Part shown: piece by piece, positions 35,255-44,583 of the stretch
Position numbering within the stretch: the first letter of the stretch is position 1
Layout: each line of letters opens with the position of its first letter
From: Gordonia hirsuta DSM 44140 = NBRC 16056
GTDB taxonomy: Bacteria; Actinomycetota; Actinomycetes; Mycobacteriales; Mycobacteriaceae
Assembly (NCBI RefSeq): GCF_000333015.1
Contig: NZ_BANT01000023.1
Coordinates: 1-61,951, forward strand
DNA length: 61,951 nt
Direction of reading: 5' to 3'
Notes under the pieces: generated by a model
What the model saw: only the letters and a program-made list of their open reading frames with translations
What the model was told of the DNA's origin: nothing
Database searches by the model: none
Made by a program: the position numbers and the translations under genes

Positions 35255-35821
35255 TCAGGCCAGGGCGGCCAGCAGCTCGGCCTTCTTCATGGTCGAGTAG
35301 CCCGTGATGCCCTTGGCCTTGGCCTCGGCACGCAGCTCGGCGACCGTCTTGCTGCTCTTGGCGGCAGGACCGGCCTTCTTCGCGGCCGGAGCCGGCTTGT
35401 CCGCGGCAGGCTTAGCAGCAGCAGGCTTCGCAGCGGCAGACTTGGCAGCAGCGGGCTTGGCCGCAGCAGCTGCGGGCTTAGCTGCGGTAGCAGGCTTGGG
35501 CGCCGCAGCAACCGGCTTCTGTGCCGCAGGCTTGGCGGCCGGCTTCTCCGCAGCGGGCTTGGCGGCGGCAGGCTTGGCGGCGGGCTTGGCGGCAGCAGGC
35601 TTGGTGGCGGCTTTCTTCGCCGGCGCCGCCTGCTTGGCAGCGGCCGGAGCGGCAGGAGATGCCGGGGCTGCCTTCTTTACCGGGGCCGGTTTCGGCGCCG
35701 GTGTGGGCTCCTTATCGGCCTGTCCGGTCAGCGTCTTGCGCAGCACGGTGATCTCATCGGAGAGTCGGCTGACCTCGTTCCTCAGCCGCTTGATCATCTT
35801 CTTCATATTGCTGCTAGCCAT
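35255..35821 (-). CDS. Histone-like Ala/Lys/Pro-rich protein with Rho_N/SAP-like motif
   Basis: A 188-aa protein. Residues about 5-32 are a helical or coiled-coil segment (MKKMIKRLRNEVSRLSDEIT). Residues about 45-155 are a long low-complexity Ala/Lys/Pro tract with AAKPAAAK-like repeats, as in histone-H1-like bacterial proteins. The last 30 residues hold TVAELRAEAKAKGITGYSTM and KKAELLAALA, nearly identical to the N-terminal motif of the 12626-13174 protein. The basic tail and motif suggest nucleic-acid binding in the nucleoid. ATG 35821 follows GAGAGGGG. A palindrome is upstream at 35858-35871. The repeat tract probably changes length between strains. Confidence 0.78.
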   Translation of the reverse strand: MASSNMKKMIKRLRNEVSRLSDEITVLRKTLTGQADKEPTPAPKPAPVKKAAPASPAAPAAAKQAAPAKKAATKPAAAKPAAKPAAAKPAAEKPAAKPAAQKPVAAAPKPATAAKPAAAAAKPAAAKSAAAKPAAAKPAADKPAPAAKKAGPAAKSSKTVAELRAEAKAKGITGYSTMKKAELLAALA

Positions 35822-35857
35822 GTTCGCCCCTCTCCGGCGGATTCCGGTCACATCAGT

Positions 35858-35871
35858 TGGTCGTTCGACCA
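35858..35871. promoter_or_regulatory. Palindrome upstream of the histone-like gene
   Basis: TGGTCG-TT-CGACCA, a perfect palindrome with 6-bp arms, lies 37-50 bases upstream of the start codon. CAATAG just upstream (about 35876-35881 on the minus strand) could be a -10 box. It could be an operator; it does not fit the actinobacterial LexA box. Confidence 0.35.
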
Positions 35872-35943
35872 GCTCTATTGTGACCTTATTTAGGTGGAAT
35901 ATGCAGTACCACCCTCGGCTCGGCGCCGCCCCGAGCGGCGGCC

Positions 35944-37092
35944 TCAGCACACGCGGTGCACCCGGGTGACCTGAAAGTCGTCGTCGAGCACCACGAAGTC
36001 CGCTCGGCGTCCCGGCTCCAGAACGCCGATATCGGTACGCCGCAACACACGGGCCTGGTTCCCCGCGGTCATCTCGGTCAGGCCGATCAGCACCGGATCG
36101 AGCAGTGTCGCGTCCGCGGTGCGCAGGCTGTGTGCGGCAGAACGGAACAGTTGCCCCATGGTCGCCGTGCTGCCGGCGATCGCCCCGCCGTCGCGGAGCC
36201 GGGCCACCCCGTCGCGCACCTGGACGTCGAGACCGCCCAGACGAAAGTCGCCGTCGCCCATTCCCGCCGCCGCCATGGCATCGGTGACCAGCGCGATCCG
36301 CCGGAATCCGACGCTGGCCTGAATCTGCCGGACCAATGCCGGATGCAGATGCACACCGTCGCCGACCACTTCGATCAGCACCTGCGGATCCTCCAGGAGC
36401 GCCGCGACCGGCCCGGGTTCACGGTGATGCAGGGGCGCCATCGCATTGAACAGATGGGTGGCCACCCGCGCGCCGAGCCCGACCGCCTCCACCGTCTGGG
36501 TGTAGCTCGCCGCGGTGTGGCCCACCGCCACCAGCACACCCGCCGAAGTCAGGCGGCGCACCGCCTCCAGCGCACCGGGCAGTTCCGGTGCCAGGGTCAC
36601 CATCGCGATGGTGCCGCGGCCGGCGGCCAGCACCCGGTCGATCTCCGCACGATCGGGATCCCGCAGCACACGCGGATCGTGGGCGCCGCAGTACTGCGGG
36701 CTGATCCAGGGCCCCTCCAGGTGGATTCCAGCACTGATCCCGGCCTCGGCCATGTCGGCCAGCCGGCCGACGGTCTGCACCAGTGCGTCCGGGGCGGTGC
36801 TCACGGTGCTGGTCAGTGTGGTGGTGGTGCCGTGAGCGAGGTGAAACCGGGCCGCCTGCGCCACCTTGTCGGCGCGGCCGTCGGTGTACGAGGCACCGCC
36901 ACCACCGTGGACGTGCAGATCGACGAAGCCCGGCACCACCGTGCCGGCCAGATCACTGCGTGCGGCGTCGCGGCCGGACGGCGCCCCCTGCCCCACCTGC
37001 AGAATCCATCCGTCGCGCAGCCGCATCCAGCCCGGGCGCAGCACCCGGTCACCGGCGACGATCACCGGCGCGGTCACCACCCGTTCGGTCAT
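35944..37092 (-). CDS. nagA: N-acetylglucosamine-6-phosphate deacetylase
   Basis: The 382-aa amidohydrolase removes acetate from GlcNAc-6-phosphate, returning amino sugars from cell-wall turnover to metabolism. The HxH metal motif is in DLHVHGGGG (about residue 58), the metal Glu in GIHLEGPWI (about 123) and further metal His in VAVGHTAAS and THLFNAM. The catalytic Asp is in VTDAMAAAG (about 265). HLFNAMAPLHHREPG is the substrate-binding region. Length is typical. It is probably monocistronic; no nagB or sugar transporter gene is beside it. A TGAGAC/GTCTCA palindrome lies upstream, shared with the divergent DUF2812 gene. Confidence 0.93.
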   Translation of the reverse strand: MTERVVTAPVIVAGDRVLRPGWMRLRDGWILQVGQGAPSGRDAARSDLAGTVVPGFVDLHVHGGGGASYTDGRADKVAQAARFHLAHGTTTTLTSTVSTAPDALVQTVGRLADMAEAGISAGIHLEGPWISPQYCGAHDPRVLRDPDRAEIDRVLAAGRGTIAMVTLAPELPGALEAVRRLTSAGVLVAVGHTAASYTQTVEAVGLGARVATHLFNAMAPLHHREPGPVAALLEDPQVLIEVVGDGVHLHPALVRQIQASVGFRRIALVTDAMAAAGMGDGDFRLGGLDVQVRDGVARLRDGGAIAGSTATMGQLFRSAAHSLRTADATLLDPVLIGLTEMTAGNQARVLRRTDIGVLEPGRRADFVVLDDDFQVTRVHRVC

Positions 37093-37162
37093 GACGGCAG
37101 CGTATGACGATCCCGGACATCGGGGTCTGCATTCCCGGTCGTGGCCGAAGCCACAGCTCCTT

Positions 37163-37188
37163 TGAGACGTTGATTACGTTTTGTCTCA
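37163..37188. promoter_or_regulatory. Spaced palindrome between nagA and DUF2812 gene
   Basis: TGAGAC at 37163-37168 and GTCTCA at 37183-37188 form an inverted repeat with a 14-base A/T-rich spacer. It sits about 80 bases upstream of the DUF2812 start. Total span and spacing suit a dimeric winged-helix regulator such as PadR or MarR. No such regulator gene is in the window. Confidence 0.45.
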
Positions 37189-37267
37189 GAATTCTTGCAT
37201 CGGCCGGCGGCAACCTCGCATGGTGGAAGGCGTCCAACCGATATTCATCGACGAGCAGGAGGTTTCC

Positions 37268-37609
37268 ATGACGTCGACTGCCTGGCTGGTGCCTCTGCGC
37301 CGCCCTTCCCACGAATCCCTCGAGCACTACCTCGAGCAGCAGGCCGCTGACGGCCGCCACCTGGCCGGTGTGGATCTGCTGAGCCCGCTGCGGCTGCGCT
37401 TCATCGACGCTCCGCCGGCTCAGGTCCGCTACGTCGTCGAGCGGCGCGCTCAGCCCGCGCCGGTGGACTATTTCAGCTTCCGCGAAGACCTCGGCTGGGA
37501 GCACGTCGGCCGTGTCGGCGACCGCCATTTCTGGCGGCGCGAATACGACGGGGAGCGCCCGGAGGGCTTCATCGCCAACCGTCGCGGCGCGTTGGACTGG
37601 GTCTCCTGA
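37268..37609 (+). CDS. DUF2812-like small protein
   Basis: A 113-aa soluble protein that resembles DUF2812: the opening helix PSHESLEHYLEQQAADGRHL, the Tyr/Arg line QVRYVVERR, and the diagnostic DYFSFREDLGWEHVGRVGDRHFWRR. In most bacteria DUF2812 proteins sit beside a PadR regulator and carry membrane helices at the C-terminus. Here there is neither, so this is a stand-alone soluble form. ATG 37268 follows GGAGG. Function unknown. Confidence 0.65.
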   Translation: MTSTAWLVPLRRPSHESLEHYLEQQAADGRHLAGVDLLSPLRLRFIDAPPAQVRYVVERRAQPAPVDYFSFREDLGWEHVGRVGDRHFWRREYDGERPEGFIANRRGALDWVS

Positions 37610-37631
37610 CACCCCCTCCCCCGATGTCCGA

Positions 37632-39074
<1,443 letters not shown>

Positions 39075-39094
39075 CCCGACCGGCAACGACGACG

Positions 39095-39127
39095 ATCACC
39101 CCGCGAAGCCGCGCTTCGCGGGGTGAT
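39095..39127. terminator. Bidirectional terminator between gdhA and the monooxygenase gene
   Basis: A perfect 14-bp stem, ATCACCCCGCGAAG at 39095-39108 with its complement at 39114-39127, and a 5-nt loop. It lies 21 bases after the gdhA stop and 3 bases beyond the stop of the convergent monooxygenase gene, so it can serve both. Outside the stem is TCTCATT, a weak U-rich tail for gdhA. Confidence 0.8.
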
Positions 39128-39129
39128 TC

Positions 39130-40656
39130 TCATTGCACCGGATTGGGTTCGGTCCGGTGCGCGACCGACTCGAAGCGGTAGTCCGTGAGCGGGAAGCGCC
39201 GCGCATCCCACATGGTCTCCAGCGTCGGCGACGGCCGCAGCGGCACATCGCCGTTGTCGTCGAAGTAGTAACTGTTGGCCCCGCCGCAGTCGCCCTGGAA
39301 GAACACCTGGTTGCCGCGCCGCCCCAAGACCTTCTCGAAGTAGTCGGCGTTCGCCTCCGCGGTGACCTCCACCCGCGTCGATCCGCGGGTGCGGGCCTCG
39401 GTGAGCAGCCGGATCACATGATTGGTCTGCGTCTCGATCAGGTTGAAATACGACGACCCGTTGTACCCGTAGGGTCCCAGGATCATGAAATAGTTCGGGA
39501 ACGACGGCACGCTGACACCGTGGTAGGCCTGGAACCGGTTCTGCGTCCAGAACTCTTCGAGGCCGCGACCGGCCGTACCGGTGACCGGGTACGGGGGCAT
39601 GTTCCCCTTGTCGAACACCTTAAATCCGGTGGCCAGGATCAGCACATCGACGGGGCGCTCGACGCCGTCGACGGTGCGTACCCCGTCGGCGGTGATCGCC
39701 TCGATCGACCGGGTCTCCAGATGCACGTTGTCCCGATTGAAGGTGCGCAGATAGGTGTTGGAGAAGCTGGGGCGTTTGCAGCCCAGCGAGTATTGCGGCG
39801 TCAGTTGCTGCCGGACCTGCGGGTCCCGGACCGAGCGCTTCAGGTGCAGGTACCCGAGCTGTTCGCCGGCCTTCGCCGCCGGCAGCAGCCCGTGGAAGTG
39901 GGCGGCGAGCGGGAAGGTGACCTCGACGTACAGCTGGCTGGCCAGCCTCGCGACGGCCTTCGACCCGGGGACCATCCGCAATCCGGTGCGCAGCGCCCCG
40001 GGCAGCGGCGCATCGGGTTTGGGCAGACACCAGATGGGCGTGCGCTGGAACACCGTGAGCGAGTCGACGCGCGGAGCGATCGACGGGATGATCTGCACCG
40101 CCGAAGCACCGGTGCCGATGATCGCCACCTGTTTGCCGGTCAGGTCGACCTCGTCGTCCCAGCGCGCGGTGTGCATCGTGGTGCCGGCGAAGTCGTCGAC
40201 GCCGTCGATCTCGGGTTTCTTCGGTTTGGTCAGCACCCCGGTCGCGGAGATGACGTAGCGGCCGGTCACCGTCGTCCCGTCGTCGAGGCGGATCTCCCAC
40301 AGATCAGCGGAGTCCAGGTAGTCGGCGGCCACGACCGCCGCACACAACCGGCTGCGGCGGCGGACATCGTATTTGTCGACGCAGTGTTCGGCGTAGGCCT
40401 TGAGTTCGGCGCCGGGGGCGTAGATGCGGGACCAGCCGGCCACCTGCTCGAAGGAGAACTGGTAGGCGAAGGACGGGATGTCGACGCCGACACCGGGATA
40501 GGTGTTCCAGTGCCAGGCGCCGCCGAAGCCGTCCCCCTCCTCGATCAGCAGGTAGTCGCTGAAGCCCGCGCGGTCCAGCATGATCGCGGCGCCGATGCCG
40601 GACAGGCCGCCGCCGATGATGAGCACCTCGTGATCGGGGACTGCGGTGTGGGCCAT
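39130..40656 (-). CDS. Flavin-containing / Baeyer-Villiger-type monooxygenase
   Basis: A 508-aa enzyme using FAD and NADPH to insert oxygen into ketones or to oxidise sulfur or nitrogen. FAD motif IIGGGLSGIGAAIML is at about 13-27, NADPH motif IIGTGASAVQIIP about 180. The Baeyer-Villiger fingerprint FAGTTMHTARW, matching FxGxxxHxxxW, is about 158-168. ILATGFKVFD is the later FMO block. It is last in a minus-strand operon of LipR-like hydrolase, SDR, diiron protein and mini-FMO, like mycobacterial mymA. ATG 40656 overlaps a TGA (TGATG) that would end the mini-FMO if its frameshift were repaired. Confidence 0.9.
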   Translation of the reverse strand: MAHTAVPDHEVLIIGGGLSGIGAAIMLDRAGFSDYLLIEEGDGFGGAWHWNTYPGVGVDIPSFAYQFSFEQVAGWSRIYAPGAELKAYAEHCVDKYDVRRRSRLCAAVVAADYLDSADLWEIRLDDGTTVTGRYVISATGVLTKPKKPEIDGVDDFAGTTMHTARWDDEVDLTGKQVAIIGTGASAVQIIPSIAPRVDSLTVFQRTPIWCLPKPDAPLPGALRTGLRMVPGSKAVARLASQLYVEVTFPLAAHFHGLLPAAKAGEQLGYLHLKRSVRDPQVRQQLTPQYSLGCKRPSFSNTYLRTFNRDNVHLETRSIEAITADGVRTVDGVERPVDVLILATGFKVFDKGNMPPYPVTGTAGRGLEEFWTQNRFQAYHGVSVPSFPNYFMILGPYGYNGSSYFNLIETQTNHVIRLLTEARTRGSTRVEVTAEANADYFEKVLGRRGNQVFFQGDCGGANSYYFDDNGDVPLRPSPTLETMWDARRFPLTDYRFESVAHRTEPNPVQ

Positions 40657-41028
40657 CAGGGATTCCTCCTGGGTTCACGCGCCAGGGGACCGGCGAATTT
40701 CGACGTCGCACCGATGATGAGGGTGTCGACGCGGTACTCCATGCCGTCGGCCGCCCGCACACCCCGGCGGTACCCCGACCGGCGCGACCCAGGTGGGACG
40801 TTCCTCGAAGACCGTCACCGCCGCGGCGCTGGTCAGCACCTCCGGCAGGATCTCGGCGGCCTCGGCGCCGGTGGCCAGCAGAGCCACCCGCTCGCCGGCG
40901 TAGGAGTGCTCGAACCAGTCCGTCCCGGTCAGCAGGCGGCCGCGGAAGTCCGGGCGGAGCCCGGCGTCGTCCCGCAGGGCATCGGGCCCTCGGCGGGGCG
41001 GGGCCGTCCGGCTGTCGGCGGCGGTCAC
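40656..41028 (-). pseudogene. Frameshifted mini-FMO (NADPH-binding part only)
   Basis: The frame starts with GTG at 41028, overlapping the diiron gene stop, and reads GTDWFEHSYAGERVALLATG, then AAAVTVFEERPTWVAP. This is like the NADPH-binding half of FMOs. The phase is lost in the run GTCGGGGTACC (about 40775-40781). The +1 frame continues YRRGVRAADGMEYRVDTLII and GATSKFAGPLA to a TGA at 40656-40658, touching the next start codon. One extra G explains it: 373 nt = 124 codons + 1. Unshifted translation stops at 40675. The FAD-binding N-terminus is missing, so even the repaired protein would be only about 123 aa. Confidence 0.7.
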
Positions 41029-41951
41029 GAGGCGATCGCCTCGGGCGAGAGGCCCTCGACCCACGACTGCGGCCGGCCCAGGACCCGGGCAGGGAGACGG
41101 CTGGTGAGCCGCACCATCGGGTCGGCGAGCAGCCGGTGGTAGGGGTGATCGCGGTCGACGATCATGCGGCCGATGACCTTGAGTGCCTGATACGAGACCA
41201 GCCGGCGCGTGTACCGGCCACGGCCGCCGATCTTGGCGAAGCGGCGCACCGCGACCATCAACTTCTCCTCGTCGAGCCCCATCGCGACCACGTTGTCACG
41301 CATATTGTTGATCAGCGGGACGAAGACCACGATCAGGCCGACCACGACGCGCGGGTCCACCAGTTCGGCGGCCCCGATCACCTGGGTGATCGGTCCTTTG
41401 GCACCGATGTACTCCAGGACCTCGAAATCCACCGCGATGTGCCGGGCCTCGTCGAAGTTGATGTGCCGGAAGACCTGATTGCACAGCGGATCGGCGACCT
41501 GATCGGTCAGGAACTTGACCAGCGCGCCGTCGAGCGCGCATTCCAGCAGCGGGATCAGGGCCGCCAGCGCATGCAGCGGCAGATCGTCCCCGTAGCTGTC
41601 AAGGACCTTGATCGCCAGTTTCACCTGGATGTTCGGCTCGGGGATGCGGCCCTCCTCGAGCATGCCCCAGCGGCGCATCAGGGCCAGTTCGGCGTTGGCG
41701 TGTTTCTGCTCCTCGGCGTGGAAGTGCTGGTAGATCTCCCGGATCGTCGGGGTCGGCGCCTTCTTGGCCAGCGCGGCGAATCCGCGGGCGCCGATGTGCT
41801 CGATCCAGACCAGATCAGCCATGAACGGGGCCAGCCGGGCCGTGAGTTCGGGCGTCATCGTCTCGGCGCCGGGCGCGTCCCAATCGATATCGGCCATCGA
41901 CCACTGCTTGTCTTTGATCTTCTGCAGCGCGGCGTCGAAGTTGTAACTCAT
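41025..41951 (-). CDS. Ferritin-like diiron protein
   Basis: A 308-aa, mainly helical protein. Its metal ligands look like a four-helix diiron set: Glu in VWIEHIGARG (about 51), ExxH in HAEEQKHAN (about 81-84), Glu in LLECALDG (about 137) and ExxH in FDEARHIAVD (about 167-170). Two hydrophobic stretches (VVVGLIVVFVPLI and others) may dock it to the membrane. This pattern fits AurF/ferritin-like oxygenases or desaturase-like proteins. It is between an SDR and the FMO genes with 4-bp overlaps on both sides, so an oxidation or hydroxylation step on the same lipid-like substrate is likely. The exact reaction is unknown. Confidence 0.78.
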   Translation of the reverse strand: MSYNFDAALQKIKDKQWSMADIDWDAPGAETMTPELTARLAPFMADLVWIEHIGARGFAALAKKAPTPTIREIYQHFHAEEQKHANAELALMRRWGMLEEGRIPEPNIQVKLAIKVLDSYGDDLPLHALAALIPLLECALDGALVKFLTDQVADPLCNQVFRHINFDEARHIAVDFEVLEYIGAKGPITQVIGAAELVDPRVVVGLIVVFVPLINNMRDNVVAMGLDEEKLMVAVRRFAKIGGRGRYTRRLVSYQALKVIGRMIVDRDHPYHRLLADPMVRLTSRLPARVLGRPQSWVEGLSPEAIAS

Positions 41952-42847
41952 GATGTCGTGCCTTTCGGATACTCGCCGGCGGCGGGCTGCTGCGCGTCGT
42001 CGACGGTCTGGTGCTCGGGGGTGAAGGGTCTGAGCCGGGACAACAGACCGCTGACCCGCGCATGCGTCGCAGGAACGAACCGCTTGCTCAGCCAGATGGC
42101 CCGCGCATCGAGTTGGGGCACCACGTACAGGTGGCCCCGGTCGTGACTGTTGAGGGTCATGGTGGCGACCTTGTCCGGGGACATGCCGACGGTCTTGGCG
42201 AGTCTGGCCGCCGCGGCGGCCGCCCCGGTTTCGATGTCCTCACCGGTGAAGATGTTCGTCTTGACGAAGGTGGGGCACAGCACCGAAACCCGCACCCCGG
42301 TGCCGGCCAGTTCGGCGGCCAGGGTCTCCGACAGACTCATGACACCGGCCTTGCTGACGTTGTACGCGGCCATGCGCGGACCGGCGGCGAATCCGGCCGC
42401 CGAGGCGACGTTGATGATCCCTGCTCGTTCTTCGGTCCGCATCACCGGAAGAAAGTGGTGGCAGCCGTAGATGACGCCCCACAGGTTGATCTGCAGAGTC
42501 CGCTCCCACTCGTCGAGACTGGACGTGCCCACCGTATGACCGCCGGCGCCGACGCCGGCATTGTTGATCAGCAGGGTCGGGGCGGCCCCGAACCACTCAA
42601 CGGCGTGCTCGCGCAGGGCCAGGACCTCCTCGGCGGCCCGCATGTCCCCGACGAAGGCGCTCGCCCGTCCGCCGGCGCGCTCGATCTGTGCGACGGTCTC
42701 GGCGGCTCCCTCCCGGTCGATGTCGGCGCAGACGACGCTGCCGCCGCGGGTGGCCAGCTCCAGGGCGAAGGACCGGCCGATGCCGCTGCCCGCGCCGGTG
42801 ACGACCGCACGCGCCCGGCGGCTGACGGGTCTGCTGAAACCGATCAT
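41948..42847 (-). CDS. Short-chain dehydrogenase/reductase (SadH-like)
   Basis: A 299-aa classical SDR. The NAD(P)-binding motif TGAGSGIG (about 17-24), ADID, NNAGVG (about 93) and the catalytic Ser and YNVSK (about 161-165) are in order. INVASAAGF holds the catalytic Ser. The C-terminal extension of about 50 residues (SGLLSRLRPFTPEHQTVDD) may form a membrane or lipid contact. In the mycobacterial mymA operon an SDR (SadH) occupies the same place next to LipR and FMO. Starts and stops overlap by 4 bp on both sides. Confidence 0.9.
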   Translation of the reverse strand: MIGFSRPVSRRARAVVTGAGSGIGRSFALELATRGGSVVCADIDREGAAETVAQIERAGGRASAFVGDMRAAEEVLALREHAVEWFGAAPTLLINNAGVGAGGHTVGTSSLDEWERTLQINLWGVIYGCHHFLPVMRTEERAGIINVASAAGFAAGPRMAAYNVSKAGVMSLSETLAAELAGTGVRVSVLCPTFVKTNIFTGEDIETGAAAAAARLAKTVGMSPDKVATMTLNSHDRGHLYVVPQLDARAIWLSKRFVPATHARVSGLLSRLRPFTPEHQTVDDAQQPAAGEYPKGTTS

Positions 42848-43851
42848 GCGCTCTGCACCTCACCGCTCGGCAGGTCCATCGGCCGCCTGCACTCCGACAG
42901 CCCCCGGCCGATGAAATCGGCTACCTCGTCCAGGGCCCGGTGGCTCTCGGGCACCACGGCGGTCAGTGCCTGAAAGACGTGCATCTGCCCCGGCCAGACC
43001 CGGTGCTGCACCTCGAGGCCGGCCCGCCGCATTCGCCGGGCCAGTTCGGTGCAGTCGGCCGAGAGCATTTCGGCCGAACCGTTGTGGATCAGGGTCGGCG
43101 GGAAGCCCGCGACATCGTCGAAGAACAACCGCCGGTTCAGGTCTGCGCGTTGCGAGTCGTCGGCATACAGCTTCAGGACGCGGCGGGCCAGCCGCGGGTG
43201 GGTAAACGGATCACGCGACATCTGGTCCCGCACCCTGGCCCCGGCCAGATCCATGTCGATCAGCGGGGACAGCGTCACCAGCGAGGCCGGGAGCGGCTGG
43301 CCGGTGCGTGCCAGATCCAGGGCCAGCAGCAGGCTCAGGTGCCCGCCGGCCGAATCGCCGGCGACGACGATCTGCTCGGCGGAGTACCCCTGGGCGCGCA
43401 GCCAGTCCCAGGCGGCCCGGGCATCCTCGAGGGCGGCAGGGTGCCGGTGCTCGGGCGCGAGCCGGTAGTCCAGGGAGAACACCGGTATCCCGGTCCGGCT
43501 GGACAGCTGTGAGGTCAGCCCGCGATGGGTGCGCGACGAGCAGATCGCATATCCGCTGCCGTGCAGGTACAGGATCACGCCACGGTCCGGACGGGACCAG
43601 CGGGCACGGACCCACTAACCCCGGACCACCCGCCCGGCCGCGTCACGGTCCTCGACCGGCACATACACGTTCTGCGGCAGCGGCGGCGAGGCGTGCGCCA
43701 GGACCCGTTCGAAGAGCAAGCGGGCCGCCTCGACTCCGGCCGGACCGACCGGGACCTGGGCGCTGAGCGGTCGCCAGGTGGAGGCGAGCAAGCCGACGAG
43801 CACGCGGCTGCGGACCGAGAGACCCGGTGCCGACCAATTCTGAGGGCGCAT
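42844..43851 (-). pseudogene. LipR-like alpha/beta hydrolase interrupted by an in-frame TAG
   Basis: Read through, this is a 335-aa HSL-family esterase. The N-terminal part (MRPQNWSAPGLSVRSRVLVG) ends at VVRG, followed by TAG at 43615-43617, and resumes in the same frame as WVRARWSRPDRGVILYLHGS. The oxyanion hole HGSGY, nucleophile GDSAGG and His in GQMHVFQAL lie after the stop. The paralogue at 28906 reads VRGEWV at this point, so GAG has become TAG by one base change. A restart after the stop would lack the cap domain. It is first in the operon, with a palindrome over its start codon. A sequencing error cannot be excluded. Confidence 0.85.
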
Positions 43852-43860
43852 GCCCTCAGA
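43839..43860. promoter_or_regulatory. Probable TetR operator over the operon start codon
   Basis: TCTGAGGGC-GCAT-GCCCTCAGA is a perfect palindrome with 9-bp arms. It covers the start codon of the LipR-like gene (43849-43851), and GATAAT at 43859-43864 looks like a -10 box for the divergent TetR gene. It is very likely the binding site of that TetR protein, controlling itself and the operon. Confidence 0.65.
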
Positions 43861-43908
43861 TAATCCAGAGTGACCTGCGTCATGTCAACCCCCGCGGTAG
43901 GTGCGACA

Positions 43909-44583
43909 ATGAACCTCGTGTCTGACTCCGGCTCACCACAACGCTCCTACCGGGGGCTTTCCGCCGAGGAACGCCGCGCGTCCCGGCGGCGCGCGCTGCT
44001 GGAGGCGGGTCGGGAACTGTGGTGTGAATACGGCTGGGCGTCGGTGACGATGCGCGCGGTGTGTGCCCGCGCCGGCCTGACCGATCGCTACTTCTACGAG
44101 AACTTCGCCGATCGGGATGCCCTGCTGGTAGCGGTGGGCGAGTCGGTCCGCGACGAGACCCTCGGGCTGATCCTGTCCGCTGTCGCCGCCCACGCGGACG
44201 CCTCCTCACGCCGGCAGCTGCAGGCCGCCCTGGAGGCGGTCACCGAGTTCATCGCCAACGACCCGGGGAGCGCGCAGATCTTCTTCGGCGACCACGGCGG
44301 CAGCGACACCCTCGAGGCGCTGCGCCGTCAGGTGATCGACTCGGTGGTCGATCTGTTCGTCGAATTGAGCCGGCCGCACCTGTTGCCGGGTGTCGCCGAG
44401 GTCCAGTACCGCCTGACCCTGCTGGTGGGCATCGGCGGTTTCGTCGAGGCCGCCGTCGGCTGGCGCTCGGGCTCCCTGAACTTCACCGCCGCCGAGTTCG
44501 TGGAGGCGCTGATGGCGGTGGCCGACCGCTTGGCCGAAGGGTCGGTGGTGTTGGCTCCGGACGCCGATCAGCCGGACAGCTAA
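43909..44583 (+). CDS. TetR-family transcriptional regulator
   Basis: About 224 aa. The N-terminal helix-turn-helix (about 25-72) reads RRRALLEAGRELWCEYGWAS, then TMRAVCARAGLTDRYFYENF, with the TetR hallmark YFYENFADRDALL. The rest is a helical ligand-binding domain. ATG 43909 is preferred, with TAGGTG nearby; GTG 43870 and ATG 43882 are also in frame. It is divergent from the LipR-SDR-diiron-FMO operon and very likely represses it through the palindrome at 43839-43860. The ligand may be a lipid or acyl-CoA, which is inferred. It converges with the PucR-type gene, overlapping by 4 bases. Confidence 0.88.
   Translation: MNLVSDSGSPQRSYRGLSAEERRASRRRALLEAGRELWCEYGWASVTMRAVCARAGLTDRYFYENFADRDALLVAVGESVRDETLGLILSAVAAHADASSRRQLQAALEAVTEFIANDPGSAQIFFGDHGGSDTLEALRRQVIDSVVDLFVELSRPHLLPGVAEVQYRLTLLVGIGGFVEAAVGWRSGSLNFTAAEFVEALMAVADRLAEGSVVLAPDADQPDS

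Noticed and set aside
35858..35871. The palindrome read as a LexA (SOS) box
   Set aside because: The actinobacterial box needs TCGAAC-N4-GTTCGA; only one half is similar and the centre is 2 bases.
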